Assembly (NCBI GenBank): GCA_905182065.1
Contig: CAJIZN010000001.1
Span: forward strand, 1,046,403-1,110,402
DNA from: Candidatus Marisimplicoccus framensis
GTDB taxonomy: Bacteria; Bacteroidota; Bacteroidia; Flavobacteriales; Flavobacteriaceae
Direction: 5' to 3'
DNA length: 64,000 nt
Positions 51,049 to 63,066 of the stretch are shown in pieces. The position numbers and the translations under genes were made by a program. Positions within the stretch are counted from its first letter, which is position 1. Each line of letters starts with the position of its first letter. The notes under the pieces are model-generated. The model saw only the letters and a program-made list of their open reading frames with translations, did no database searches and was not told the DNA's origin.

Positions 51049-53440
51049 CTTTTTGTATTTACTAGGGTTTGCTTCATTCATAACAGTATAAACTTCTTCA
51101 AATATATCTTCAAATGAAGGTTTACTAATATAGTCACCATCAGATCCGTATGGCTGGCCTATGCTCTTTAGCAGTTACTAAACATGGCTTACTGTCTAAG
51201 TGCTCATAAATATCTTGACTATTTAATAATTCTTGTAGAATAAAACTAGATCCTCCTCCTGGAACATCCTCATCAATTATCATCAATCTATTAGTCTTAA
51301 TTATACTTTTGGAAATATTTTTTGATAAATCAAAAGGAATTAAACTTTGCAGATCTATTACTTCACAGTCTATATTGAAATTTTGTATTTCTTTAGCAAC
51401 TTTATTAACTATATTGACCGTTGATCCGTAAGACACAAGAGTGATATCATTTCCCTCCTTAAGAACTTCAATTTCTCCAAGTGGCGTTTTAAACTCTCCA
51501 TAATTTATTGGGAGCTTTTCTTTAGTTCTATAACCGTTTAAGGGTTCAATAACTACAGCTGGTTGATCAATATCTAACAGAGAGTTGTAAAAACCTGCAG
51601 CTTTAGTCATATTTCTTGGAGTTAACACAAATATTCCTCTTAAAAAATTTAAAATACCACCTAAAGGTGATCCTGAATGCCATATTCCTTCAAGTCTATG
51701 GCCTCTAGTTCTAACTATTAAGGGAGCTTTTTGACCTCCATGAGTTCTAAAAGTTAATGTAGCAAGATCATCACTTAAGATCTGTAAGGCATATAAAATA
51801 TAATCTAGATATTGAATTTCAGCAATAGGTCTTAAACCTCTCATTGACATTCCAATACCCTGTCCAACAATAGTTGATTCTCTAATACCTGTATCAAATA
51901 CTCTATTCTTCCCATATTTTTTTTGAAGACCTTCTAATCCTTGATTAACATCTCCAATCATTCCAACATCCTCACCAAAAATGAATATTCTATTATTTTT
52001 TTCTAGAAGTTTGTCAAAATTATCTCTAATAATTATTCTTCCATCTACCAATTCATTATCATCAGAGTATATTGGTTTAGAATTATCAATTTCTTTAAGT
52101 ACATCAAAATTAATTGAATATAAATTAGAAGAATATTTTTCTGAAAGAATATTCATATACTTATTCTTCCAGTTAACAAGCTTATTTCTGTCATCTGATT
52201 CACCAGGTTCTAATTTATATGTGATCCTCCTACATATTTTTATTATCTCTGAGAAATTATCATCATCTACATCATTAAACATGTCATTCAGCTTATCTTT
52301 ATTTATCGTGATACTTAAGCTATTTATTGTTTCTATTAAATCTGATTTAGCTTCTTTTATAGGTCTTAAATAAAGATCCCAAGCCAATCTTTTTTCTTCT
52401 TTAACGTAATTTGAAATCTCTTTCTTGATATTGTCTAGTTTTTTCTTTGAAGACAATTTGTTATTAATAATCCACTCTTCAAATTTTTTATTACAGTCAT
52501 TATCAGACTCCCATTTAAGCCTTTCTTCAGTTTTATATCTTTCATGAGACCCTGAAGTAGAGTGTCCAAGAGGTTGAGTCAATTCAGTCACATGTATAAT
52601 TACTGGAATATGGTGATCTCTAGCTATTCTCTCAGCATATGAATATGTTTTAATCAATGATTGATAATCCCATCCTTTAACTTCAAGTATTTCGATTCCA
52701 GAAGATTCAGATGTAACTTTAAACCCAGATAAGGCTTTAGATATACTTTCCTTAGTTGTATGATCTTTATTGTGTACTGATATGCCATAATCATCATCCC
52801 ATATACTTATAACTGCAGGTATTTGAAGTACACCGCAAGCATTAACTGCTTCAAAAAAAACACCTTGACTAGTACTAGCATTTCCAATTGTTCCCCAAAC
52901 TATTTCATTACCATTATTTGAAAATTTCTGTGAGTTATTAACTGTATTATCTCTATATATCTTTGAAGCTAAACCTAATCCAACAAGTCTAGACATTTGA
53001 CTTGCAGTTGGGGAAATATCAGATATATGATTCTTATGTTTTGTTTGATCTATCCAATTATCATTCTCATCAATAGTATGAGTTAAGAAATGACCTGACA
53101 TTTGTCTACCTCCAGACATTCTTTCATAAACTTTATCTGGATGACCATAAAGTGCAGAAAAAATTTCTCTACCAGTAAGTAAATCTTGTGATAATAATAA
53201 TGTTTGATCTCTATAGTATCCTGATCTAAAATCGCCATTTTTAAAAAAATGACTCATTACGATTTGTGGTAATTCTTTTCCATCACCAAAAATTCCAAAT
53301 TTTCCTTTTCCTTGAAGAACTTCACGTCTTCCTTGAACGCTAATTTCACGACTTAAGGATACTGTCCTGTAATCTTCTAATACTTTTTCCTTAAATTTTT
53401 TTAAGCTAATCTCCTCTTTTGTAGAACTAGATATACTCAT
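51040..53440 (-). CDS. Fused alpha/beta dehydrogenase E1 component (2-oxoacid dehydrogenase), 1-nt frameshift near 51151
   Basis: [79 protein letters not shown]. Tail restored as [41 protein letters not shown]; 800 codons. Confidence 0.92.
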
Positions 53441-53448
53441 AGGGACTG

Positions 53449-53456
53449 CAAATTTA
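53449..53456 (-). promoter_or_regulatory. -7 box TAAATTTG for the E1 gene
   Basis: CAAATTTA on plus strand, 8 nt before the ATG at 53440. Confidence 0.5.
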
Positions 53457-53477
53457 CAAATAATTAAATGAACTTAA

Positions 53478-56258
53478 TCACAACCACCTTCTAGAGAATA
53501 GCTTACCTATAGATTCTAGGTTATATGAAACAATAAATCTAATATTATTATAGTATCTATAGTCATTTAGTTCAAAGCCATTAGTAGAACTTATCGGTAA
53601 ATAAAGTTCAAAGAAATCAGGAAGTAAATTAAGTCTTAATCCGCTACCATAAAAATATCTAGATTCACCTATATTGTCTTTAAGCATTCCTAGGTCTAGA
53701 TAACCTTCAATCCATTTCCAAATCCCAATATTTAAGTTTGTTGTTAGCATGAAATTATTAGTTGTAGGTTCTTCAAAGAATGATTTAAAACCTCCGCCTG
53801 CCATTATAAATTGCTGACTTAATAAACCTGAACTCTCAGATCTTCCAAGATAATTATCTAAAAATAAATAACCACCAGACCTTCCAAGATTATATTTAAA
53901 ATTATTAAATCGATCATTGTTCCAGAAAAACTTTCCAAGAAATACTCTAGCTTGAAATTGTCTATTCCCTTTAAGAAGTTTTCTGTAGTCAAATTCTAAA
54001 TTTATCTTACCAAAATTATTTGAAAACTCTGTGTTAACTGACGTTTTTAGATATTTAATTATCCCTGTATCAGAATAATAATAACCTAGATTGTAAATTG
54101 AATACTTGTCTAATAAATTATCATTCTTTAAATTATTTTCTTTATTTACATTAAACATAGAGAATGTAACAGATTTCCTGATTTTAGATCTTAGGTTGTT
54201 ATTATTTCTAAAGTTTATTCTTATGGAAGGTGAAAAAACCTGATATCTTAAATTTTCCTGGTAATGATTAGTAGTATAGAATAAATTAAAAATTGTAGAA
54301 TAATTATTTTTAACTTCATTATTTAATTGGTATTTAAAGTTAAATGAACCTACTAAAGTTTTTTCTTTTGATGCATATTGAGTAAATACTTCATAGCTAA
54401 GTGGCTTATTTTTTACTCCTTTATTTAAAATATTAAAACCAGGTGAAATACCATCATACAAATTGTAAGTAATTTCAGGTCTTAGATAAAGAGTTTTAAA
54501 TTTAGGATTCTCAAGATCACCTATAAACTTTACTTTTAGTGGTTTTAAATTACTGTTAGACTTAGTATAGATCCAATTATTGTTTCTATTTGACTCAGGA
54601 ATTGTTATATCAGGATTTATAGCAACATAATCATAATCAAGTTTAGGAAGTTCTATTCTTTTATATTCTTCAAAAAATCTAGTTTCAATAATTGAATCGT
54701 TTTTTAAAAAGCCGACAGAGTAGGGGATTAAAATATTATTTTTCTCATAAACTTCTATCTCATTTTTATTAATTCTTTTAATCTTTAAATCAATTGATTG
54801 TCTTTTGCCAATATAATCCTGAACAAACCAAGTTAAGTCGACATTTGAGTAATTTATAAAGAGATTATTTAGTTCTTCTCTTGTTCTTAAAGTATTAACA
54901 CTTCTAACTAGGTCTTTAAAATTCTTTTCTCCTATAATTTCTTCAATGTATATTAAACCTAGTCCAGAGTGATAAGGTGAAGCAATTTCTTCATTTATTC
55001 TAGTTAAATATTCACTTGATTGATCATCTATTTGATGAAGATTTAACCTTTGTACGTACTCAGAATAATTTAAAAACAAATCGTTAAAATCAATTTTAGA
55101 TATTTCATAATTTTTCAGTAAACTAATCCCGGCTAGTTTACCTAAAAATTTCACATTTGGATAGAAATCATTAATATATTTATTTAAAAGAAAAATCTCT
55201 AAACCATTGTATATCCAGTGAGATTCTCTCTTATTTAAATTTATCTTTTGATTCAAATAATTAATTACAAATGATTTTAAAAATATTATTTCTTCTAAAA
55301 ATTCATCAGAAAAAGGACTTATAAAACTTGGTAATTCATTAAATCCATAAAAGGGGTTTGATTCGTAATCTATTCTAGGAACAAGAAGTTTATTATAATT
55401 ATTATCATTAAAGTAATTAGTGATAAAGTTAATTACTCTATTAACTTTTATTTCCGAGTCTAGAGGTGAAGATATCTCGAATACATCAGTTTCTACTTCA
55501 TATTTAAAATCCTCAAATTTTTTATAATCATCTTGAGTAAGTAGGTTAACTCTTACATCTTTTATTTGTGAACCTGAAAGGAAAACTGTCTTAATATTAT
55601 CTGTTAATTCAGTTTTATCTTTGATTAGATTTGAAAATAAATAAAGTTCTTTATCAAAAGATATTTTAAGCTTATAGCCCGATTTTTCTAGAGACTGATC
55701 ATCAAGATTTAAATTACTTTGATTATACCATTTAGAATTAGATATGTTTGAGAATACAATCAGCCAATTCTTTAAATAGAAATCATCATCATCATAACCG
55801 TGTCCAGTGAATTTAGAATCAGGTAATTTTACAGAATAGTATATTTCAATTTCAATTGATTCATCTTTAGAAATAGGTTTTTTAAGATTAACCTTAATGA
55901 TATCTGAAGAGTTATTAGACCTCTCCCATGTTTCAATATCATTTGACTTGATATTATTAATTAAAGTTGAACCTCTTTGTTTTTTTTGAGCAAATGAAAA
56001 GCTTCTTGAGTATTCATCAGAAATTCTTTTTGCAAGCTTAGTTGTGTTATCTATATAAGAGTTTGACCAGTCTTCAAGATATATTTCTTTTAATAAAATA
56101 TTAGAAGTGTTCTTAAATTTCATTACTTGATAAATCTCAATTGTTTTATCTTCTGAATTAAGTTTAGCATCAATATTATAAGAGTTTATGTTCTGACCAA
56201 AACTACTAATTGGAATAATTAATATTGTTGATATGAAAAGGTTGAAATAAATTCTCAT
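53478..56258 (-). CDS. Large secreted M1/gluzincin-like protein with apparently degenerate zinc site and C-terminal beta-barrel-like region
   Basis: Signal peptide; M1-like beta N-domain; EEIIFLKSF...SHWIYNGLEIFLLNKY in place of HExxH...W..EG; C-terminal barrel-like strands. Confidence 0.65.
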   Translation of the reverse strand: MRIYFNLFISTILIIPISSFGQNINSYNIDAKLNSEDKTIEIYQVMKFKNTSNILLKEIYLEDWSNSYIDNTTKLAKRISDEYSRSFSFAQKKQRGSTLINNIKSNDIETWERSNNSSDIIKVNLKKPISKDESIEIEIYYSVKLPDSKFTGHGYDDDDFYLKNWLIVFSNISNSKWYNQSNLNLDDQSLEKSGYKLKISFDKELYLFSNLIKDKTELTDNIKTVFLSGSQIKDVRVNLLTQDDYKKFEDFKYEVETDVFEISSPLDSEIKVNRVINFITNYFNDNNYNKLLVPRIDYESNPFYGFNELPSFISPFSDEFLEEIIFLKSFVINYLNQKINLNKRESHWIYNGLEIFLLNKYINDFYPNVKFLGKLAGISLLKNYEISKIDFNDLFLNYSEYVQRLNLHQIDDQSSEYLTRINEEIASPYHSGLGLIYIEEIIGEKNFKDLVRSVNTLRTREELNNLFINYSNVDLTWFVQDYIGKRQSIDLKIKRINKNEIEVYEKNNILIPYSVGFLKNDSIIETRFFEEYKRIELPKLDYDYVAINPDITIPESNRNNNWIYTKSNSNLKPLKVKFIGDLENPKFKTLYLRPEITYNLYDGISPGFNILNKGVKNKPLSYEVFTQYASKEKTLVGSFNFKYQLNNEVKNNYSTIFNLFYTTNHYQENLRYQVFSPSIRINFRNNNNLRSKIRKSVTFSMFNVNKENNLKNDNLLDKYSIYNLGYYYSDTGIIKYLKTSVNTEFSNNFGKINLEFDYRKLLKGNRQFQARVFLGKFFWNNDRFNNFKYNLGRSGGYLFLDNYLGRSESSGLLSQQFIMAGGGFKSFFEEPTTNNFMLTTNLNIGIWKWIEGYLDLGMLKDNIGESRYFYGSGLRLNLLPDFFELYLPISSTNGFELNDYRYYNNIRFIVSYNLESIGKLFSRRWL

Positions 56259-59080
56259 TAATAAAATTCTTTAGAAAGAAACTTTGCAGTATAACCTTTA
56301 TCGTTATTGATTATTTCCTTAGGAGTCCCGCTATCAAGTAAATTACCGCCTTTTTTTCCACCTTCGGGTCCTATATCAATTATGTAGTCAACTTGTTTTA
56401 TTACATCTAAATTATGTTCTATAATAATTATTGTATTCCCTTTATTAACAAGTTGGTTTAAAACATCTAAAAGAACTCTAATATCTTCAAAATGTAACCC
56501 TGTGGTTGGTTCATCTAGAATATAAATTGTTTTACCCGTATCTTTTTTAGATAACTCGCTTGCAAGTTTTATCCTTTGAGATTCTCCACCAGATAATGTT
56601 GTTGAGGGTTGGCCAAGTGTTACATAACCCAAACCAACACTTTCAATAGCTTTTAATTTATTATATATCTTAGGGATAGAAGTAAAGAAGTCTAGAGATT
56701 TTGACACACTCATATCTAATATATCTGAAATTGATTTACCCTTATATCTAACTTCTAGAGTTTCTCTGTTAAACCTTTTGCCATTGCAAACTTCACACTC
56801 AACAAAAACATCTGGCAAGAAGTTCATTTCAATTAATCTCATTCCTCCTCCTTTACAATTTTCACATCTACCACCTGAAACATTAAAACTAAACCTACCT
56901 GGCTTATATCCTCTAATTTTTGCTTCAACTGTATCTGAGAATAATTTTCTTATCTCACTGTATACTCCAGTATATGTAGCGGGATTACTTCTTGGTGTCC
57001 TTCCTATTTGTTGCTGATTTACCTCTACTACTTTGTCAACATGCTCAACTCCATCAATTTTTTTAAATTCTAGTGGAGATTTAACAGAGTTATAAATTTT
57101 AGAATTTAAAATTGGATATAATGTCTCATTTATTAGTGAAGATTTACCACTACCTGAAACTCCAGTAACAGCAATCATTTTTCCAAGAGGAAATTCTACA
57201 TTTAAATTTTTCAAGTTATTGCCCTTACATCCATATAACTTTATATTATTCCCATTACCAGATCTAATTTTTTTAGGTATTTCAATTTTTTTAACGTCAT
57301 TTAAATAATCCGCAGTAATTGTTTTAGCTTTTTTAATATCTTCTGGAGAACCTTCATATATTATATCACCTCCATTGATACCAGCAAATGGACCTAAGTC
57401 TATAATATGGTCAGAGCTCATTATCATTTCTTTATCGTGTTCAACTACAATGACTGAATTTCCAGAGTCTCTTAGTTTTTTTAATGAATCAATTAATTTC
57501 AAATTATCCTTTTGGTGAAGTCCAATGCTAGGCTCATCTAATATATAAAGTACTCCTACTAACTGAGATCCTACTTGTGTAGCTAATCTTACTCTTTGTG
57601 CTTCTCCTCCTGATAATGATCTTGATGATCTTGATAGCGACAAATATTCAAGCCCTACATCAATTAAAAACTGTATTCGGATTAATATTTCTTTAGTTAT
57701 TTCTTCTGATATCTTGATTTCTTTTTCAGATAATTTTTTATTTAACTTTTCGAACCATTCTTTAAGTTCTGAGAGATCCATTTCGCTTAAATCAAATATA
57801 TTTTTATCATTTATTCTAAATGATCTTGATTCAACTTTTAATCTACTTCCTAAACAAGATTTACAATTTTTTATATCAACAAATTTTAGTGCCCATCTTC
57901 TTAGGCTCTTTGATTCATCATTATTTATCTGATCACGAATAAATGACTCAATCCCCATATAATCAATCTCATACTGTCTTTTTACACCTAAATCTTTTGA
58001 ATTAACTACAAAACTTTGTTTACCACCATTCAATATAAAATTCAAACCATCTTCTGGTATTTTTTTAATAGGATCACTTAGTGAAAAATTATAGTATTTT
58101 GATATTAACTCAATCTGTTTATATATCCATGAATTATCTTTTTTACCTATTGGTAGAATACCACCATTATTAATTGAAACTGAGTTATCAGGAATTAGTT
58201 TTTTAATATTTATCTCATATTCAGTTCCTAAACCATTACAACTCTCACACATTCCTTTGGGGGAGTTAAAAGAAAAAGTATTAGGTTCAGGCTTGGGATA
58301 TGAAATTCCTGATTTAGGGCACATTAAATTCCTACTGAAATATTCAGGTTTTCCAGAATCTGAATCTAAAATAAAAATTGTATCATTCCCATATTTCATT
58401 GCTATTTTAATAGATTCTGAAAGAACTCTTTTTGACTCAAAATCATCTTTTACGGACAAATTATCAACTACTAAACTAATATCATGGGTTTTATATCTGT
58501 CAAGTTTCATCCCTCTTTTGATATCAACAATATCACCATCAACTATAACTTTGGAAAAACCCTGCTTTGTGAAATTTTCAAATAAATCTCTATAATGACC
58601 TTTTCTAGATCTAATAATAGGTGCAAGAATAATTATTCTTTGATTAAGAAACTTCTCACATATTAACTTAATTATTTCTTCGTCAGTGTTTTTAACCATC
58701 TTTAAGTTGGATGAGTAACTGAAAGCAATTCCAATTCTAGCATATAATAATCGTATAAAGTCATATATGTCAGTTACTGTTCCTACTGTAGATCTTGGGT
58801 TTTTACTGGTGGTTTTTTGTTCAATTGCTATTACAGGGGACAATCCTTCAATTTTTTCAACATCTGGTCGTTCGTAGTTTCCAACAAATTGTCTAATATA
58901 TGCAGAGAATGTCTCCATATATCTTCTTTGCCCTTCAGCATGAATTGTATCAAAAGCGAGTGAAGATTTACCACTACCTGATAAACCGGTAATAACAACG
59001 AGCTTATCTCTAGGAATCTCTAGGTCTAGATTTCTAAGATTATGAACTTTAGCTCCCTCAATTTGAATTGTGTTATTCAA
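56258..59080 (-). CDS. uvrA: Excinuclease ABC subunit A
   Basis: [80 protein letters not shown], zinc-finger cysteines. Confidence 0.98.
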   Translation of the reverse strand: MNNTIQIEGAKVHNLRNLDLEIPRDKLVVITGLSGSGKSSLAFDTIHAEGQRRYMETFSAYIRQFVGNYERPDVEKIEGLSPVIAIEQKTTSKNPRSTVGTVTDIYDFIRLLYARIGIAFSYSSNLKMVKNTDEEIIKLICEKFLNQRIIILAPIIRSRKGHYRDLFENFTKQGFSKVIVDGDIVDIKRGMKLDRYKTHDISLVVDNLSVKDDFESKRVLSESIKIAMKYGNDTIFILDSDSGKPEYFSRNLMCPKSGISYPKPEPNTFSFNSPKGMCESCNGLGTEYEINIKKLIPDNSVSINNGGILPIGKKDNSWIYKQIELISKYYNFSLSDPIKKIPEDGLNFILNGGKQSFVVNSKDLGVKRQYEIDYMGIESFIRDQINNDESKSLRRWALKFVDIKNCKSCLGSRLKVESRSFRINDKNIFDLSEMDLSELKEWFEKLNKKLSEKEIKISEEITKEILIRIQFLIDVGLEYLSLSRSSRSLSGGEAQRVRLATQVGSQLVGVLYILDEPSIGLHQKDNLKLIDSLKKLRDSGNSVIVVEHDKEMIMSSDHIIDLGPFAGINGGDIIYEGSPEDIKKAKTITADYLNDVKKIEIPKKIRSGNGNNIKLYGCKGNNLKNLNVEFPLGKMIAVTGVSGSGKSSLINETLYPILNSKIYNSVKSPLEFKKIDGVEHVDKVVEVNQQQIGRTPRSNPATYTGVYSEIRKLFSDTVEAKIRGYKPGRFSFNVSGGRCENCKGGGMRLIEMNFLPDVFVECEVCNGKRFNRETLEVRYKGKSISDILDMSVSKSLDFFTSIPKIYNKLKAIESVGLGYVTLGQPSTTLSGGESQRIKLASELSKKDTGKTIYILDEPTTGLHFEDIRVLLDVLNQLVNKGNTIIIIEHNLDVIKQVDYIIDIGPEGGKKGGNLLDSGTPKEIINNDKGYTAKFLSKEFY

Positions 59081-59089
59081 TTAAATAAT

Positions 59090-60778
59090 TTATTTTAAAA
59101 TTTCACCATAATCATCTCCTCTAAAATCAGCACCAGTTGAAACATTTCCTTTCTCATCTATAAAAATTGCATCAACTGCACCTATTGATGATCTTGGAGA
59201 CATACCTCCTGTTTCCATTTGAATGGGTAGTGAAATAACAAAATAGTTTTTAGATTTCAATATAGAGTCTTTCACTTTATCTAGACCACCTTCTTCGAAA
59301 ATTACTACGTCAGGTAACCACTGATGATGAAATCTTGGAGCGTTTACTGCATCTTGAATATCCATATCAAACTCATATACATTAAGTATTGTTTGGAGTA
59401 CAGAGGTTATAATTGTAGATCCACCAGGAGTCCCAACTATTAGTGATGGTTTATTATTCTTCAAAACTATTGTTGGAGTCATTGAGCTTAGCATTCTTTT
59501 TCCTGCTTTAATAGAGTTTGCTTCGCTACCAATTAATCCATAAAAATTTGGATATCCTGGTTTAGAACTAAAATCATCCATTTCATTATTTAAGAAAAAC
59601 CCCCCTTCTTCAACAAACACTTTAGATCCATAACTATTATTTAATGTCGTAGTTACAGATACTGAGTTTCCATATTTATCTATTATTGAGTAATGAGTTG
59701 TTTCATCACTTTCATTGATAATTATATTTCCATGTTTTACTTCAGATGATGGAGTTGCTTTATCCCAAGAAAAGTTTTTCATTCTCTCATTTACATAATT
59801 TTTATCAATAAGTTCATAAACAGGAAGATTCATAAAATCAGGATCACCCATAAAATGACTTCTGTCTGCATACGCTCTTCTTTCTAGTTCTACCATTAAT
59901 TGAACAGCCTCAACAGAATTATGTCCAAAACTTTTAATATCGTAATCTTCAATAGATTTAAGTATCTGTCCAATTAAGATACCTCCACTTGAAGGTAAAG
60001 ACATTGATATGACCTCAAGGTCTTTATATTTAAATTTCACTGGATCTCTCCAAACTGATTTATAATTTTTTAAATCATCAACAGTCATTATCCCACCAGA
60101 TTTTTTAACATCTCTAACTATCATGTCAGCTATTTCACCTTCATAAAAAGCTTTAGGACCAAATTCTGAAATCTTTTTAAGTGTTTCAGCAAACTTTATG
60201 TTTTTGATGGTATCACCTTCAAAATATCTCTTCGAATAAAGAGATTCATTACCGTTAATCTTTATAAAATCTTCAAGCTTTCCGGTTAAAGAGTTTGATT
60301 GTTTCTCTGTTACTACATATCCATTATTTGAAAGATCAATAGCAGGTCTAAAAAGTTCTTCTATTGGAAGAGAGCCAAACTTAGAATGTATTTCAAAAAT
60401 TGCAGAAATTGATCCTGGAACTCCTACAGCAGCACCTCCAAGAGTACTCATGTCAGGTATAACATTACCATCTATATCAAGATACATGTCTTTATAAGCG
60501 CTTCCTGGAGCCATCTCTCTGAAATCGAGGGTTCCACTTGAACCATCTTGATCTCTATACACAAAGAATCCACCACCACCAATATTTCCTGCGGTTGGAT
60601 GAACAACAGCTAGTGCTAGATGTGTTGCAATCATAGCGTCATATGCATTACCACCATTTTTCATTATTTCCAACCCTATTTGAGTTGCTTCTTTTCTAGC
60701 TGAAACAACAGCTGGTTGATAAACTTCAGCGCAGCTAAAAACAAAAAAAGAGAAAACAATTAGAATAATATTTTTCAT
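59090..60778 (-). CDS. ggt: Gamma-glutamyltransferase
   Basis: AVVHPTAGNIGGGGFFVYRD, LDFREMAPG, DETTHYSIIDKYGNSVSVTTTLN (nucleophile Thr), SSMTPTIVLKNNKPSLIVGTPGG. Confidence 0.95.
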   Translation of the reverse strand: MKNIILIVFSFFVFSCAEVYQPAVVSARKEATQIGLEIMKNGGNAYDAMIATHLALAVVHPTAGNIGGGGFFVYRDQDGSSGTLDFREMAPGSAYKDMYLDIDGNVIPDMSTLGGAAVGVPGSISAIFEIHSKFGSLPIEELFRPAIDLSNNGYVVTEKQSNSLTGKLEDFIKINGNESLYSKRYFEGDTIKNIKFAETLKKISEFGPKAFYEGEIADMIVRDVKKSGGIMTVDDLKNYKSVWRDPVKFKYKDLEVISMSLPSSGGILIGQILKSIEDYDIKSFGHNSVEAVQLMVELERRAYADRSHFMGDPDFMNLPVYELIDKNYVNERMKNFSWDKATPSSEVKHGNIIINESDETTHYSIIDKYGNSVSVTTTLNNSYGSKVFVEEGGFFLNNEMDDFSSKPGYPNFYGLIGSEANSIKAGKRMLSSMTPTIVLKNNKPSLIVGTPGGSTIITSVLQTILNVYEFDMDIQDAVNAPRFHHQWLPDVVIFEEGGLDKVKDSILKSKNYFVISLPIQMETGGMSPRSSIGAVDAIFIDEKGNVSTGADFRGDDYGEILK

Positions 60779-60822
60779 AATAAAATTTCGTGTAATTTAC
60801 AATTTATATATTTACATTTCAT

Positions 60823-62211
60823 ATGACTTTAATAAAAAATATATCGGGTTTTAGAGGAACTATTGGAGGTCAAAATAATGATAATTTAACCCCTATTGAT
60901 ATAGTATCATCCATAGCAGCTTTTTCAAGATTAATAAAAGAAAATAATCCCAGTTTGTCTAATTTAACTGTAATGACTGGAAGGGATGGAAGAAAGTCAG
61001 GGGAGCTTATTCAAAGCCTGGTAAATTCAGTTTTTGCTTCAATGGGTATTAATGTAATTGACACAGGATTATCAACTACACCGACTTTATGCTGGGGAGT
61101 TTTAAATAATGAATCTGTTGCAGGATTAATGATTACTGCAAGTCACAATCCAGAAGAATATAATGGATTAAAGTTTTTTAATTCTAATGGTGAGTTTTTA
61201 TCAAGAGAGGATGTAGAAAAGCTTATTGAATATTCTGAATCTCAAAATCATAATTTCATTGCTAATGAATCTTTAGGTGAGGTAAATAAATATACTAAGC
61301 TTATTAATGATCACATAGAAGGAATTATTAATCTAGATATTTTACCACTTAAAAAAATAAAGGAACTTGATCTATTTGTAGTAGCTGATGTAATCAATTC
61401 AACTGGTTCAATAGCGTTACCTAAACTTCTTGAGAAATTAAATGTTAGATATAAGATAATTAATGCAGAAATAGAGGGTGTTTTCAATCATACTCCTGAA
61501 CCACTTTCAGAAAACTTAAAAGGATTAAGTGAAGAAATAATTAAGAGTAATGCTGATTTTGGTATAGCCGTTGACCCAGATGTTGATCGTCTTGTTTTCT
61601 TTGATGAAAATGGAAAAATTCTTGGTGAAGAATATACTCAAGTTTTTTGTTCAGATTTTGTTCTTTCAGTTAATAATGGTGATACTGTTTCAACACTTTC
61701 TTCATCAAACGCTTTGAAAGATCTTACTAAATCCTATAATTCAAATTATCATGTTACTCCAGTGGGCGAAATGAATGTAGTTAAGAAGATGAAAGAAATA
61801 AATTCAGTTGTTGGAGGAGAAGGTGGAGGTGGAATAATTTATCCTGAATTACATTATGGGAGAGATGCGCTAGTTGGAATTGCACTTTTTCTAGGATTAC
61901 TTGTAAACAAAAAATGTAAAGTATCAGCTCTTAAAAATGATTATCCAGAATATTTTATGAAAAAACTTAAAGTTTCTTTAAAGGACAATAATATTATAGA
62001 TAATATATTCAAAGAAATCGTAAATAGATATTCAGATTTAAATCCTAATACTGAAGATGGAGTTAGAATTGATTTTCCTGATGGTTGGGTTCATATGAGA
62101 AAATCTAATACTGAACCAATAGTTAGAATTTTTTCAGAATCAAATGATCAAAAAAAGGCAGACAGTTTAGCTCTAAATATTGAAAAAGAGATAAAATCCT
62201 TAGGTAAGTAG
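60823..62211 (+). CDS. glmM: Phosphoglucosamine mutase / phosphomannomutase family
   Basis: SGFRGTIGG, MITASHNPEEYNGLKFF (catalytic Ser), AVDPDVDRLVFFDE, VGGEGGGGIIYPELHYGRDA, RKSNTEPIVRIFSE. Confidence 0.88.
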   Translation: MTLIKNISGFRGTIGGQNNDNLTPIDIVSSIAAFSRLIKENNPSLSNLTVMTGRDGRKSGELIQSLVNSVFASMGINVIDTGLSTTPTLCWGVLNNESVAGLMITASHNPEEYNGLKFFNSNGEFLSREDVEKLIEYSESQNHNFIANESLGEVNKYTKLINDHIEGIINLDILPLKKIKELDLFVVADVINSTGSIALPKLLEKLNVRYKIINAEIEGVFNHTPEPLSENLKGLSEEIIKSNADFGIAVDPDVDRLVFFDENGKILGEEYTQVFCSDFVLSVNNGDTVSTLSSSNALKDLTKSYNSNYHVTPVGEMNVVKKMKEINSVVGGEGGGGIIYPELHYGRDALVGIALFLGLLVNKKCKVSALKNDYPEYFMKKLKVSLKDNNIIDNIFKEIVNRYSDLNPNTEDGVRIDFPDGWVHMRKSNTEPIVRIFSESNDQKKADSLALNIEKEIKSLGK

Positions 62212-63063
62212 ATGCTTAAACCTATTGTGAGTCCAAAAATACTGAGAAGGATCTTTATAGATTTGTTTTTCCAGTAAGCTTAAAAATTGATTTGTAATGC
62301 TGTATTCAGTTTCTTTTTGACCAACAATCTCAGTAAATTTTGTTTTGTAAAACCCACGACTAGTTCTCGTTATATCAGCAAAAACAACAGCTAAATTATA
62401 ATCCTTAGAAAACCTTTCTGCACCAGTAAAGATTGGAACTTTATGACCAAGAAACTTGTTTATATATGACTTTCCAACTTTTCTTGGTGATTGATCAGCA
62501 GCAAAACCAAATAAGTGGTATTTGTCGATATCTAAATTCTTCATAAATTCTTTAATATGATACCTTGAAACAAGAAATGCTTTATGCTTTCTTCTTATTT
62601 TTTTGAATAATCTTTCGAAGTACTTATTTGACATAGGTGTGTATATACCATATCCATTGCCTTTTGTGTTATATCCAATTGAAAGCAGCCATTCAAAGTT
62701 TGAATAATGTCCGCAAATAAGAATAATATTTTTATTTTTTTTCTGAATTTTTTTTAATACCTCAATATTATCATAAGTATATCTTTCTTTCATTTGTTCT
62801 TCATTCATTCCATACGCTTTTATGCTCTCAATGCTAATATCAGCAAAATGATTATAGAATTTCTTTTCAATAAGATCTAGCTCTTTCAATGTTTTATTAG
62901 GAAAAGCAAGACTTAAATTTCTCTTGACAGTCTTTAATCTATACTTAAATACCTTGTGAAGAAGGAATGAAATAAAATCAGAAATCTTGTAAATAATTCT
63001 AAATGGAAGTAAAGAAATAAATTTAATTAAGGGAAATGATATTAAATAAATTAATAAATGCAA
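62200..63063 (-). CDS. Lysophospholipid / lipid A acyltransferase (LpxL/HtrB family)
   Basis: NIILICGHYSNFEWLLSIGY (HxxxxE-type), FAADQSPRKVGKSYINKFLGHKVPIFTGAERFSK, DPSQYFWTHNRFKH. Confidence 0.92.
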   Translation of the reverse strand: MHLLIYLISFPLIKFISLLPFRIIYKISDFISFLLHKVFKYRLKTVKRNLSLAFPNKTLKELDLIEKKFYNHFADISIESIKAYGMNEEQMKERYTYDNIEVLKKIQKKNKNIILICGHYSNFEWLLSIGYNTKGNGYGIYTPMSNKYFERLFKKIRRKHKAFLVSRYHIKEFMKNLDIDKYHLFGFAADQSPRKVGKSYINKFLGHKVPIFTGAERFSKDYNLAVVFADITRTSRGFYKTKFTEIVGQKETEYSITNQFLSLLEKQIYKDPSQYFWTHNRFKHLLT

Positions 63064-63066
63064 CTA

